DNA from: Strongyloides papillosus | Taxonomy: Eukaryota; Nematoda; Chromadorea; Rhabditida; Strongyloididae | Direction: 5' to 3' | NCBI GenBank assembly: GCA_005656395.1 | Contig: SRSI01000048.1 | Location: forward strand, 1,984,001 to 2,048,000 | DNA: 64,000 bases | In this document: positions 20,586 to 33,478 of the stretch, in pieces | How the letters are laid out: each line of letters begins with the position of its first letter | Position numbering within the stretch: position 1 is the first letter of the stretch | Made by a program: the position numbers and the translations under genes | Notes under the pieces: generated by a model | The model's database searches: none | What the model was told of the DNA's origin: nothing | Seen by the model: the letters and a program-made list of their open reading frames with translations, nothing else

Positions 20586-22718
20586 TCATTGAGAGTTATT
20601 AAAAATTTTCTTTTGTATGATACTACCATTATTCTCCTCTAAAGTTTGATCTTTACCTAGGTGAGATTCAAAGAATTGACATCCCAAAGATAGAAAATTT
20701 AATACAGCTTCTGTAACAGTTCCTAATTGTGAATTAAGTTCCTGATAAAATTTTTTTATCTCCCTATTCTTTTCTATTTCTTCTGTTATAAATAATCTAT
20801 TAACTAATGGATTACGATAACCCGATAAGTATTTTCTTTTAAGGATCCTCTTTTTTTCTTGATTCTCTTTTGTAAAATCACTACCATTATTATTACTGTT
20901 TGGAGTTGATAGGTGACTTCTGGTACCATCACCAGTAAAAGCTGATGCATTAGATATTGAGGATGTTGTTGTTGTGTTACTGTTAATATTATTATTACTA
21001 TCATTAGTTAACAACATATTTGATGTGTTATCATTAACATCACCAAGATTGATAGATAAAAGCCCCTGAACAGAGTTGGGTGTGGAGGGAAGTGACGATG
21101 ATGATGTTGTAACTATTGGAATAGGAAGTGAAGAGTTATAGATAGATTGTATTTTATTAAAATTTGATTCATTTCCTGTTCCCTTTTTAGGATTATTTTC
21201 ATCTTTCAATAACTCATGAAGGTGTGGTTTATCATTAACTTCAACTGATATTTGCATAGTTTCCTTATTGTAATTAGCTCTCATCTGACTACGACATTGT
21301 TGATAACCAGCCTTCTGACTATACCGACAATAAAACAAATGTTGATAACCATTAGTTAGTTGGATTCTTTTATTACGATACCAATGACTTATCTCACCTG
21401 ATAACCAATTTTCATATTCATCTGTTGTGTCAAATTTTTTAACACACCTCCATACTTGATTACTCCCACGAACTTTACGTTCTTTTCTGCCTTTATCTAC
21501 CCTATTATTACCTAGTACACATCCAAAATCTTTTTGAATCTTCTTATCATTACCATTTTTATGTTGTCCATTTTCCTCAGAAATTCCAAGAACATTTCCC
21601 AATACAACATTATTTTGTAATTGAAGTAAATTAGCTGCTATATTTTCAAATAAGACAGGCTGAAATAAATTCATAATAAATTAGCCTAAATATTTGTTTG
21701 AAAAAAATTTTTTTTTCTTAATATTAAATAAAATGGTAAAAAAAGAAAGCTATTTATATTAATATTTCCTGCTAGGTTAGAGTCTCTTACCGATGTGTCA
21801 TTTTTATTAATATTATTATTATCAGGTGGTGAAAATAAGGATACTGGTAACATTGAAAATGGTGCAGATAAAATTTTAAATGAATTGCCATGGTTCTCCA
21901 TTCTATTACTAGTAGATGTAGAATCTATAGTAGGAAAATTATTTGATATCTGGTGTTGAAAGGTTGGTGTAGCTTGAGAAAATAAAGGTAACTGAATATT
22001 TTCTGGTATAATTTTCTCTTTATAATTAATATTAGAATTAGTATCCTCCTCCAAAAATTCCATTTCATCAGAGTGTATGTCTTCATCACCAGCAGTTACA
22101 CCAAAGCTTTTATCATCAAGCCTTTTACAGGAATTCTAAAAAGGAATTTTTTTATATACATAAATGATAAATAGGAAATAGTAATTGAAAAATTAAAAGA
22201 TTATAAAATGTTCGGGACAAGATAAAAACAAAACTTACAAGTGTGTTTTTTCCTTCACTACTTTCTTTAAAAAGATCTTTACTTTGTAATGCTTCTATGA
22301 TCAACTTTATAGCTTTATTTGGTTCTTTACGAAGACCCTCACTATTATTCAATGTATATTTTTCGTTAAGACTAAATTGGTTTGAAAACTTCCGTTGTTG
22401 TTGACTATTAGCGTATAGACTTCTACGGGCTTCTTTTTTCATATCACGAAGTTTTTGTTCACAATACCTTCTATCTCTAATTGCAACACCAAATTTTGTT
22501 GATAAATCTTCAGCTATTTTTTCTAACAACAATAATCTTTTATTTCGACCATCCTCAATGTTGTAGGCTAATTTTGCCTCCAACAAAGGCCAATGATCAT
22601 AGTATTTTTGTGCTAGAAATAATGCTTCCTCATCTGATGTTCTAGGTGCTACAATCCTTTTTCGTTCTACATTACTACTTGGATTTGTTGAATCAGAATA
22701 ACAATCTTCTTCCTTCAT
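20586..22718 (-). CDS. Putative transcription factor: SANT/MADF-like domain plus WRKY/FLYWCH-like zinc finger
   Basis: Three exons, 22718-22239, 22135-21791 and 21659-20586, with 103- and 131-nt introns, all phase 0; 632 residues. Residues ~25-105 form a helical basic domain (LLEAKLAYNIEDGRNKRLLL ... YCEQKLRDMKKEARRSLY), like the Myb/SANT or MADF modules of DNA-binding proteins. The middle is Asn/Ser/Pro-rich. In the last exon, WRCVKKFDTTDEYENWL leads to HLFYCRYS, QQCRSQM and HLHE, a C-C-H-H arrangement as in WRKY/GCM- or FLYWCH-type fingers, many from transposases. Further on there are poly-Asn, Thr and Ser tracts and a helical C-terminus. I do not recognise a specific orthologue. Flanked upstream by about 4 kb without genes, as often seen with regulatory genes. 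Confidence 0.75.
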
Positions 22719-25700
22719 AGGTTTCTTCTAACTTTTTTTAATTTATACAAAAAATCTTAAAAACTAAAAATGTTTATTAATAAAGTTATCATGGCATTAA
22801 GATATATATAATAAGATTAAAATATTGAAAATGATAAAGCGATATAGATAATTAAAATATACATGTAAAGAGTGACAATTTATAAATAAAATACTAAATC
22901 TTTAGTCTTAACTTTTCCTTTTTCTCCATATTAGGGAGATATCATGAAGATATTGAACTTCCTTTAATAATTACCGATTTTATCTTCCTTATATATATAT
23001 ATACATTATCTTTTATTCTAAATTATTTTAAAAACTTTTAATAAGCATCTAAACTTGATATATTTATAAGTTATGGAAGTCTTAACAAATAATTAACAAA
23101 CATCCCTTACTAGAATATTTAATATATAAATATAGTGTTAACTCTTTTTCTCATTTACACTCTCTCTTTTTGCAGAAAAAAAACTTTGATAAAACATTAA
23201 AAATTTCACTTATTTATGACATTATAATATATATACACTCTCTCAATATTTTATAGTTTCACCTAGTAATTTTTATGGATAAAATGATTTTTATACATTT
23301 CATGGTCTAAAGGAATCTTCATACCAGGAAAAAAGTTTAGAAAAAAAATCCCACATCTTTTTCCCTTAAATAAAAAGACGCATTAAGGAAATCTATTTTG
23401 ACCCTCAAAAACAACTTTACTAAAAATTATTCTTTTTTAATCCCTCTTCTTAAATAAATTTCTTACTTTTTTTTCTCCTCCTCCCTTGAATAATAATATG
23501 TGAGATAAATATCATAATAAACTTAATAAACTTGACAATATTTGCCTATAGTCTTGTACAAAGGAATAACCATATTATGGGGATGTCCATTTTTTTAGTA
23601 TCTCCCTTATCACCAACATAATAATAATAAAATATATATGAGAATCTTCACGTATACATTTCGTATATCTAATAAACAGTTCACAGTATAATATAAAAAT
23701 ATATAATTATACATTCAAATTAAAGTTATACCAATCTTTTTTTCCTATTAATAATTTTTATAAAGTCATATTTTAAATATTCACTTCTTTTTGTGATGAT
23801 AAAAAAAACAAAAAGGATAAAAGTATAGGGATAATGATTCTTTCTCTCTGTGTAAGCAATTGAAATTTTCAAAAGAATAAAAAAGAAAGGAAGGAGAAGA
23901 AGGAGTGATAGAAAATAAAAATTTCAAGCACAAAAACTTTTTTGATTATCTCTCATCAAAGACTAATAAAAATTATTTTGAAAATAATAAACTTATCTAG
24001 AGGAATATGATAATATATGAATTAAAAAAGTGATACATTCTTGTATAAAAGTTAAATATATGAAACTTTTATACATCATATACATTATAAATATAATATA
24101 TTTACATCTAATAACTCTCTCCGTTAATAAAAAAGAGAGAGCTAAGGGGAGAAAAAAAGGGAAGTAAAAATAAAAGATATCATCTTCATTAAGGATGGAA
24201 AAGAAATCTCGCTTCATAAATGGACTGTGTTCTTTTTAACATCTCTATTGATGATGCAATATTAATGCTTCTACTATATATATAAATATATATGGTTAAA
24301 TGAAGTATGGGTAGATGGGGTGATGAAAAAATTTTTTGCAGGAAAATGGTTTATGGACTAAAGATTGATTCTAAGTATACGTCTAATTGAATTTTTCTTT
24401 CGCTTGGGAAAATATTACGAGGTTTTGTTAATTAAAAGATGAATGAAGATATATATATATATATATATATATTTATGCACATTGAGGAGAGAGTTAACTA
24501 TATTTTATGGTCAAAAACTTTTTTCCTCCTATATTTTTTTTGGTGAAATTGTTAATTCATTTGGTAAATGATAATGATAATTATTTAGAAAAATAGAAGC
24601 CATAAAATATCATGCTTATGTAAGGGAATGATATCAAAAATCAACTGAAAAAAAATTCATGATAATTGTATAATATCTCATAAAATAATGAGTATTAATT
24701 ATGATAAATTAATCAACAATAATATTTAAATGAAACCTATTGACATTAAAGATGATAAATAGTCATGAATATTAAGAATTACTTTGAGAAAACTCTTAAA
24801 AATATAATATATAAAAAATCACCCTAATTTCCTATAATAAATCATTCAAATCGTCAAAAGAATTTATTTTATTTCCTTAAAAATTAAGACAAAATATTAA
24901 AAATAAAATATATACCAAAATAATTCATCTTCTAGTTTTTCTAAATTTTCTAACCATAACACAAAATAAAGTTTTATTTTTTTTCTTTCTATCACCTTTT
25001 TATATAAATTATATCACGAAAAAATATAGAAAAAAATATAGATATTATATCCCTACATATAAATATATAATATCTTTTATTTTTTAAATATATATATCAG
25101 TCAACTTTAAAAACTCCCACAATTCATTTGAATATTTCTGAAAAAAGGGACACATATCTCTTTTCGTATATGACAAACTTTTTACACTTATTTATAGGCA
25201 TTAGTTGTGAATTATATATATTATATATATAAATATATTAGAAGAAATTGAAACTTTAAAGGAGGTTTTCTTATCACTCATTCTATATTTTACAAGTAAG
25301 GGAAAAAAAGATTCATCTTCCTCTGATGGGGTAAAGTAGAAATAAGGAGGATTATAAAACGTGTCGATAGATTGTAATTATCCTTCAAAAATACAAATTA
25401 ATATATATTCCTTCTTTCCTGATTCTTCTCAAAGAAGTTTTTGGAGATTTTATTTAAGCTTTCTCATACTCTTATACCATTTCATAAATATATATAAATA
25501 TTATCATAACTTCCGAGATTGGTGTGAAAGCTTTTAAAGTATATAATTGTTTTACAATTACACATCTCTCAATAAATATATAAATATATGTATACATTCT
25601 CTTGAAAAGGTATCTAAAAAGGAAAAAAGAATATTTAAATATTTTCTCTATCATTAATTATTATTTATAACAACTAAAAAATATTTCCATCAAAGATCAT

Positions 25701-26834
25701 TCAATTAAACTGTACAAGAAGAAAAAGAAAACTCTCAACAAAATGCCCAATTCTCAGAATATTTTCTCTTTATCATTTTTCACGAAAAAAGTCTCCAAAA
25801 AAATCTAAGTTATATATAAAAACTTTCACACAAAACCCTCCAATAGGAATATCACTTCCATCTTGCTAATTCTCTATCTTATAAGCAGCCATTATTTTTC
25901 TTAATATTTCCAGAACTCCATAAGACTAAATACCATCACCAAATGACTTTTTAATTTTCCATCCTATATTACATCCAAATAAGTATGCATCTAAACCAAG
26001 TATAAACTTCAAGAATTATTTAACTAAAGTGCCAAATATATATGATAAAAAAAGGAGATAGAAATTTTGTCATTTATCAATGTATATGTAGAAATATCTA
26101 TGATAATTAAACTTAAAAATGCAAATTATAATATAAAAGATAAAAAACAAGCATTTATAAATACTCAGAATAAAAAAAGCTTATTCAGATTAAAAAACAA
26201 TATATTTTTGTAAAGGTGATAATTAATTGGGTAATATACAATATTTCCTTCGTTTACCCTTACTAAGGAAGAAGAAAAGTTAAAAAATAGCGGAACTACT
26301 GTTAAAAATGATACATAACCACTCCTTCGTACATCATCTTTCATTCCCAAAAATTAAAATACAAAACACCATGCATCACATAAGTAATAATAATTTTTTT
26401 TAAAAATATTTATATAAATTAAGGGAATTTCATAATTGAAAAAGTTTCAAATTATATTATTTTTACAAAAAGTTTTAAAAAAATACATAAATATAATAAT
26501 ATATACAAATAATAGTTTAATTACATATAGCTGATATGTTGTTAAGGTTATTGTTGTTTTTTTGTGGAAAATAATTAATTTTTTAAAGAATAATATTACT
26601 TTTGTATGTTGTGATTATGTGTCCTTCATCTATTATGTGTAAAAGATGATTAAAAAATTTCCTATTTTCTTTGATAATATTTTAACTTAAAATATGTTCT
26701 TTTTTTAATTATAAACCCGTCTACGCATCTTATTAATTATCTTTCGTTAGTTGTACTATATTTAAAAAGTAGTGAGCACTTAAGTATAATGTTTTTCCAT
26801 GTTCTTAAATATTATCCAACTACTTTTTCTAATT
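22719..26834. other. 4.1-kb gene-poor AT-rich region upstream of the SANT/finger gene
   Basis: No open frame with coding character on either strand. Low-complexity A/T with a TA dinucleotide run at 24448-24472 and several TATATA clusters. It separates the SANT/finger gene start from the CDC14 stop. If functional, the most likely content is cis-regulation of the SANT/finger gene, but I see no identifiable motif array. Confidence 0.6.
24448..24472. repeat. TA dinucleotide microsatellite
   Basis: An uninterrupted run of about 12 AT units. The surrounding region has shorter TA runs. Confidence 0.8.
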
Positions 26835-28083
26835 CTAAGTCGTTGAATTTTTTGCCTTTCGTAGTCGTGTTCTCGGCTTCTCTAGGGGCTTAATTGGCGA
26901 TCCTTTACTCGTTGATATCGTTGTTGATTTAATGGGAAATGAGCTTTTCCTTCCTGAAACGGGACTTGTCGGTTTTAATTTACCCACATTATTATTTTCG
27001 ATATCATCTATCGTTAAATTTGCTATCATAGGATACATCTTTATTAACCATGCCGCTTGGACCGTTAAAACAGAACCCGGTCTTGCCAATCTCAGCCATG
27101 CTATACATGCTTCCGCCTTAATTTTAAATTTCCACATCATATAACATACAATTAAAGTACCTGTCCTCCCTAAACCTGATTTACAATGAACAGCGATACT
27201 TTTTTCTTCAAGACATATCTTCAAAAATTGAAGAACATACTCAGGTGGGGGTTCTGTCATATCTTCAAATGTTAATGTATAGTGTTTAATACCAAATTTT
27301 GTGAAATCTAATGTATCGTAATCTCTTTCATTGGTTTGAACGATAGCTGTGATACCGAAAGTAACAAATAACGGGGCTAGCCGAGCAGGTGAATTAGGTG
27401 GATAATGATCAATGAATGTCTCCTCAGATGGTTTGGCAAAAGCCATCAACTTCTCAGGGATAATCCAATTTAAATCACCATACTGAACCAAACCATAATG
27501 ATCATGTTCATAAATATTAAAGCTATTCAAAGAAAAAAATTGATATTGAAATCCAACAACAAAACCAGATAAGGCTGATTTGAGATCCATTTTCCATGCT
27601 CCACTATCATTGGAGGCATCCAAAAAATTTGTATAACTTATTGTACCTGAATTAGTTAAAATACTATACACGTCTTCAAGATTCATACGTTCATAGAGTA
27701 TTAAATAAGCACCAGCAAGAACTGCTGCATTAAGGCGTTCTTTTTCAGAATCTAGACAACATATAAACAAATGACTATTAGTAAACTTCTGTAAAAAGAA
27801 ATAATTACAATTATATTAATGAAAAAAAAGTTTTACTCACAGTATACATTGCTTTTACAATTTGCAAAAATTTTATTGTCCCAGTAATATCAATAGGTCC
27901 AAAATCATCAGCAAAAGGAACGTATTGTGTATGATCACTAATAAATAGAAAAATATACTTCAATTTTGAGTCTGTTGTAATTTTAGTACCAAAAACAGAA
28001 AAATACAATCTTGGCATGAGAGTGATCACTTCCTGAGCCGCCTGATTGGTAACTTCAGTAATCCTTTTGGGTAAATGCCTCAT
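26835..28083 (-). CDS. cdc-14: Dual-specificity phosphatase CDC14
   Basis: Exons 28083-27841 and 27788-26835 over a 52-nt intron; 398 residues. The N-terminal inactive DSP-like domain (residues ~1-170, including CCLDSEKERLNAAVLAGAYL) is followed by the catalytic domain with the P-loop HCKSGLGRTGT (Cys nucleophile, Arg). The preceding linker GDLNWIIPEKLMAF and the following ARPGSVLTVQAAWL are specific to the CDC14 family. The tail after the phosphatase core is basic and short (~45 residues with PRTRLRKAKN), whereas CDC14 of other animals usually has a much longer tail. CDC14 dephosphorylates Ser-Pro/Thr-Pro CDK sites; in C. elegans it promotes quiescence and is linked to cytokinesis. Confidence 0.93.
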
Positions 28084-30283
28084 GATTTGGTTGATTAAAT
28101 CAAGTAAATTGAGTATAAAGATATATTAAATAATTGATTGTCAATATGTAAAATACACAAAGAAATGTCTTTTGTTTAGTAAAAAAAGGATAACCAAATT
28201 AAGTGACATTTAAAATCACCCAAAAATCAGGGGAGAATAATATTATTCAAAGTTATTCAACACATAGAAAACGCGTCTCAAAAAGACATGAGAGAGAATG
28301 AAAAAAGAGGAGAGAAAAAAAGATGCATAGGCTGACATACACACCACAACCAAACAAAACAGTATTTTGTCTTCTTATTTTGTTATAAGATGAAATTATA
28401 GTTATGTATTATAAGAATATGTGTATATAGAGATGGATGTGTTGTAGAATGTGACACGCGGGATAATATTCCAATACACAGAAGTTATTGTATAAAATAA
28501 CGTTAAGGGCCAAAAAAAAGAACAGAAGAACTTTTAAAGAATGTACTTTTAAAGTTTTTAACCTCTCAATTGAACAAGTATTATTTAATAATAAAGATGG
28601 AGTAAGGAGATATATAATATCTAATATATGATCTTAACAGCTTATATTTCTTTTCTTTAAATTATAAAACATTAATAATATCCCCTCAACAAATCAACAA
28701 ACTACAGAGAGAAAGACTTTTCTTCAAACTAATATATCTTCCTCCTTTTTGATTAGATTGAGAAATTCTATAAAATTATTATTTTAACAAAAGTATTCTT
28801 GTTTTTAGGACAATCAAATGTGAATCATCTAATTTTACTTTCAGGATAAATGAATAATAACAATATTATCCAATAATAAATGAAGATATGTAGTATTATT
28901 TTAAAACAAAATTCAATTTTCTTTTTCTCCACACACATATATAAAATATATATAATATATGTATAAATAATATAATATATCACCCGAAGGAGGGGCAAAG
29001 ATATGATATATGTAAAAAATAATAATTGAGGGGGGTAAACAATTGGTAATTCATAATATAAACAAAATATTTTGCATATCTTTTGCTATCCCAAGTGTAA
29101 CAACTTTTTATCTCCTGGTGGTAGATAGATAAAAATATGTAATGGCCAATAAACATTAGTTCAGTGGCTACCGATAATCATATTTATCTTTGTACATCAT
29201 TTTAATTGCCAATTCCACCTGATTTGATAGAAAAAAAAAAGTTGACGGAAATCTTATAAATATGATTAAACATCAAAATTCAGATAGACTAGATTATTTC
29301 TATTCTTTCAATTTGTGATGTCAACTTCAATCAATTCATAATGACATGATCAAGATGATTCCTTTTATAGCAATGTTATTTTAAAGATTATCCTTTTTCA
29401 ATAACAAAAGAATCTAATAAAGTTTAATGGGAAAAAAATTTAATCAACTGAAATGAGTTATCCTAAAAATGTAAACAATTTTGACTCTATCTAAATAACA
29501 AAATGTTGGAAGGAAATATAATTAATAAAGATAGAGTAAAGAAGCTTCCGACAATTATCTAAAAGTGCATTCCAATATCTATGTATAACAGTAAGCGTAA
29601 ATGAGAATGTTCTACCTACCAATGGATGATGATAAGGAGTACACATCTACTTTTTAAAACTTCTTAATATAACATATTATGAGAAATTCTATTTTGACAC
29701 TTTCTTTAATGTTAAACAAATAAAAAAACACTCTAAAGAAAATATGTTTTGATAAGGGATATACATATGAAATGGCATTTCACAACAGGTTTGATGGTGA
29801 TAAAAGATGATCTCAAATTATTTATTTACAAGAATTCACAGTATATTAAACAATTAGAATCCGGAATCTCTTTCCTTTCTTTTTCAATATCTTCATATAA
29901 TGAAGGTTTGGGATGGAAAACGGCGTTTCGTAGAATGTTTAAAATTTTACGATTGCTCCACCGATTTCAATTTCCATTGTTTTTACACAATAATTATAAG
30001 AAATTACACGTGTATGTGAAATTTCAGGTTAATAAGGTTTATTTCTAAGGGGATCACAAATTTTAAAACTATTGTCACTTAAATATATGTAACTCAAGAA
30101 CGAAAATTTGGGTGAAAATAATACTTATTTTTTGTATTCAGCATATAAACATACATTTATTTAAATAAAAAAATTACAAAAAACGGAGATCATTTCTCGA
30201 TGTAAACTTCTCCTCTAGTATATACAGGGATAGTTTAAAAAACAAGTGAATCCACCATTCACAGAGGCAAGAGACGTGGTCAT
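28084..30283. other. Intergenic region CDC14 / GPN3
   Basis: 2.2 kb. The proximal part is the CDC14 promoter side. A less AT-rich block at about 29750-30130 looks like a decayed repeat (separate entry). A 100-codon open frame on the plus strand across 29749-30048 lies inside that block and has no recognisable domain. Confidence 0.5.
29749..30130. repeat. Possible decayed transposable-element fragment
   Basis: The block contains, on the minus strand, AAATCGGTGGAGCAATCG and TCCATCCCAAACCTTCATTA, and on the plus strand GTAACTCAAGAACGAAAA and AAATTTGGGTGAAAA at its right end. Phrases of this sort (aactc-aagaacg..., ...gaaatcggt-gagc...) recur in degenerate invertebrate transposon sequence. No inverted repeats or transposase frame are preserved. 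The open frame over it is probably accidental. Confidence 0.3.
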
Positions 30284-31196
30284 TCACTCATCATCATAAC
30301 CATCATCATCTTCTGGATATATATCTCTAACTTCTTGGTTTTCATCATACTGAATATTATTATTAATAACTAGTAACAAATCACCCAATGAATCTTCATC
30401 TTTAATATTCAACGGTTGGAATTTCACTAAAGAATAATCCTCCAAAACATCAGCTATAGCCTGAGTTAACTTCTTATGTTTAATATCCCATTTTGTATAT
30501 TTTCCCTGAATAAATAAGATGAAATTTTATCATAAAACAACCTCACTTACGTTCTCGATAATGTTATTAACATTATTCTCCAAAAAATCATCTATGATCT
30601 CTTTCTCCTCATCATTTAATTGATCTTGTTTTGTAAGAATATTAACAGCTGGCAACTCAAATGAAACCATTGTAGCTAAGGTCGTCAAAGCTCCAGATAT
30701 AAACTTATTTGGTTCCAAGACAAAATGTGTATCAAGAAGGAAACAGCAACAAATATTGAAATCCCATACCTTCAATTGTTCAATTATCTTCGGCATCACC
30801 GGTAAGTGACTATACAATTCAATTTGACCTGGACAATCAAAAAGAAAGTAATCATCTTCAGCAGCATCAATTGCTTCCTCAAGCCAATCCAGATTATTCA
30901 TTAAATATTCCATACAAAATACTAAACCTCCATTTGGTCCGAGTGCCAATTCCTCATCACTCTGGACATCATCAAGACTGATTAATTCTCTGATATCTAT
31001 AATATTAGTAAATTTTAAATATACTTATCTTTCTTAACATACCCAAATGACAGTCATACTTGAATTCTTCAGCTGCTGGATCCAGGTTTACAACAAAACA
31101 CGTCCTATTCATTGCTCTGATGTGTTGTTGCATAGCATAACAATATGTTGATTTACCACTACCGGCTGGTCCAACAACTAACTGTCCATACTTCAT
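30284..31196 (-). CDS. gpn-3: GPN-loop GTPase 3
   Basis: Three exons, 31196-31043, 30996-30551 and 30505-30284, with 46- and 45-nt introns; 273 residues (human GPN3 284). The P-loop GPAGSGKST is at residues 9-17 and NLDPAAE follows. The family-defining Gly-Pro-Asn loop is in [14 protein letters not shown], then [10 protein letters not shown], and the base-recognition motif is NILTKQD. The C-terminus is acidic (EDDDGYDDE). GPN GTPases act in the cytoplasm as assembly factors that bring RNA polymerase II (and III) subunits to the nucleus; GPN3 works with GPN1. The exon boundaries fall at HL|DIREL and EN|GKYTKW, matching unbroken human alignment. Confidence 0.94.
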
Positions 31197-32392
31197 TTTT
31201 AATAGATAACAGAAGTTCTTCCTAAAAATTCAGGAAAAAAATGAAATAGTGAGGGAAAATTAGAAGAAACACTTTACAAAGTTGTTTTAAAAATTTTACG
31301 GTAATCGTGACAAGAGATGAATTTTTTGGGACAGATTTACTGATAAGGATTTTTATGGTTTGAGCAATATTTTATAGCTTTATTTTGAATGAGGACTGTT
31401 AGAATTATTATCATGTGCCCATTAATAAATATTGCTTGTCCATATAACCATTCTATACATCGTGTTTTGCTTGAATAAATCTTATTCTTAATGTTGCTGT
31501 TATCACCTTTTCTACTAATCTTTTCTAGTGCTTTTTTTAGGTATTTTCACGATTTACCTGATTTGATAAACTCACTGGGTGTTTAAACTTGTATGTAAAA
31601 AGAATCATTGGTAAGTTTCTAAATTTTCTATCTTTTAATTTGATTTCTAGTATATAGACTGACCTTCATAATGGCTAAATTTTTACAAACATTATTCTAA
31701 ACCTTAGTAAATGTTGGCTATAGTAAAAATATTGGCCCACTCATCAATTTCTTGCAATCTCCAACGACCACGACCTCTCGTGTCTTTTATCCTAACCAAT
31801 CCGAATCGCTTTACTCTCCTCCGAGTAAAAATATTTTTACTCTATATCAATTTACAAAAAGTTTAAAATAGCTACTATAAAATCGTGTGTTGAAAAATTG
31901 TATATTTTTGCAAAAGTGTGACTGTGATTCCCAGAAGATTGTAGGTAGTTAAAAGATCACGGAATTAAAAATTAGCACTGATAATGAAGTACCTCTTACA
32001 TTTTGGGACCTATAAGAGGACCCCTCAGTAAGGAAGCCTTTTCCAATAAATAAAATAAATATGTCTGTTGTATTGATGCTGCAATGAAAAGATATAAAAT
32101 AATTGAGACTTTTTTGTAGGACTTTTGTCCTATCATTAATGCTTTGTCCATTTTAAAGATTTCATTTGTCTTTAATTGTTTTTTTTAAGTTGTATTGTAT
32201 TTGTAAATGTTATTGTATATAATTGTAAATATTTTTGTATATAATTGCTAACGTTTTTAAAAATTTAAATAAACATTCTACAAAGAGATTCTTCTGCAAA
32301 AAATAAAAAATAATTTATTTAGACAAGATTCTATCTATTATTTACTGAAATACATTATGAATCATTATACTATACTATGAAATATCAAATTT
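31197..32392. other. Intergenic region GPN3 / Ig-domain gene, with an intron-like segment
   Basis: 1.2 kb, noticeably less AT-rich than other gaps. 31611-31650 reads as a perfect 40-nt intron (GTAAGTTTCT ... TGATTTCTAG) but no coding frame joins across it. 31992-32019 forms a hairpin (CCTCTTA/TAAGAGG) and ends near AATAAAATAAAT. It may be a non-coding transcript, a long 5' UTR or a decayed gene. Confidence 0.35.
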
Positions 32393-33207
32393 CTAAACTC
32401 TAAAGTTACCACCATTTGCTTCTTGTGATATCATTGATCGTTTTGGTACATTACTATCAACTGAATTATCACCGGGTTTACTACCAATTAGACCTTTACT
32501 CTTTTCATTTTTAGATTTTTCCACATTGGTAGATGGACGATTATCTTTAATTTTTGAATTTTTCTTTGGTTCATCCATCTCACTCAATGTCATATTAACT
32601 TTGGATATCATTAAACGAAGTTTCCTTATCCTTTCTTCTTTGGACTTCAGACGTTTGTATGAACAACATTTCGTTAAAAATATACAAAATGAAACTATAT
32701 CCAAAATTAAAAGAACGGCAAACGATATCGATAATATAGTGACATCACTTAAAAACAATACAATTATTAATGAAATGTTAAAACATACTTTTTAAGTTTC
32801 AATTTTTCAGCAATTTTTTTTTCCTTCACTAATTTATCTTGATGATTAATTTTGATAGTTATCGTTCCTGTGTCAGATTCTTCATTTACATAGCATGAAA
32901 TTTCAATATTCTTATATTTATCCGTTATATTCATGGTAGTTACTGAGGTACTTGACGTCATACTTATGTTTCCTTTATTGACCTTCCAACGAAATGAACT
33001 TACATCATTACTCATGTCTTCTGTACCTGTAGAATTGCAAATAATACTAAGTTCATCTCCTGGTTTAGCATCACAAAATTCAGGGCCTTTAATGGTCCCA
33101 TCGCTACTAGTGATAACATTTGAACCACTAAACCGACAATCAATCTTTTCACCCTCCACCAAACTACACAATATTTTATATAACAAATATAATAAGAACA
33201 ACCTCAT
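32393..33207 (-). CDS. Single-pass membrane protein with one immunoglobulin-like domain
   Basis: Exons 33207-32789 and 32747-32393 over a 41-nt intron; 257 residues. Signal peptide at ~1-19. The extracellular part (~20-125) has the Ig hallmarks: a first Cys in LSIICNSTG, the invariant Trp in SFRWKVN and a second Cys in IEISCYVNE, with several N-glycosylation sites and two further cysteines near the N-terminus. A charged linker (LVKEKKIAEKLKLKK) leads to a transmembrane helix (VTILSISFAVLLILDIVSF), which is followed by CCSYKR and a ~85-residue Lys/Ser-rich cytoplasmic tail. The topology resembles basigin-type small Ig receptors, but sequence gives no orthologue. It lies directly downstream of ZnT6 on the same strand (271 bp apart). 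Confidence 0.85.
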
Positions 33208-33478
33208 TGAACAGAGAATAAGTGATAAAAAATACTAATGCTAATGAATAAATAGAACAAAAATTACTTTAAAGTATGATATGATATTTAAATTTTTTCC
33301 ATTATTTTGAATACAAGATTTCTATGCATATTTCCTACTCTTCCTCCATTGTAAAATTAAAATCCAACTAATTTCTACCATAAACAATGAAAATATCGTA
33401 TTATGTTTACTTTATAAAGAAAACTTAATAAATTAATATTTTATAAGCTACAAAATAATGTTAATTACTCTCTCTTAT
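33208..33478. other. Spacer between ZnT6 stop and Ig-domain gene start
   Basis: 271 bp of AT-rich DNA holding the ZnT6 3' UTR and the Ig gene promoter or acceptor site. Nothing else is recognisable. Confidence 0.4.

Noticed and set aside
23993..24217. 75-codon minus-strand ORF in the 4-kb gap
   Set aside because: Composition is that of AT-rich random sequence (Phe, Leu, Ile, Tyr); no start context or splice partner.
29749..30048. 100-codon plus-strand ORF
   Set aside because: No domain, uneven composition and location in a repeat-like block. I list the block, not a gene.
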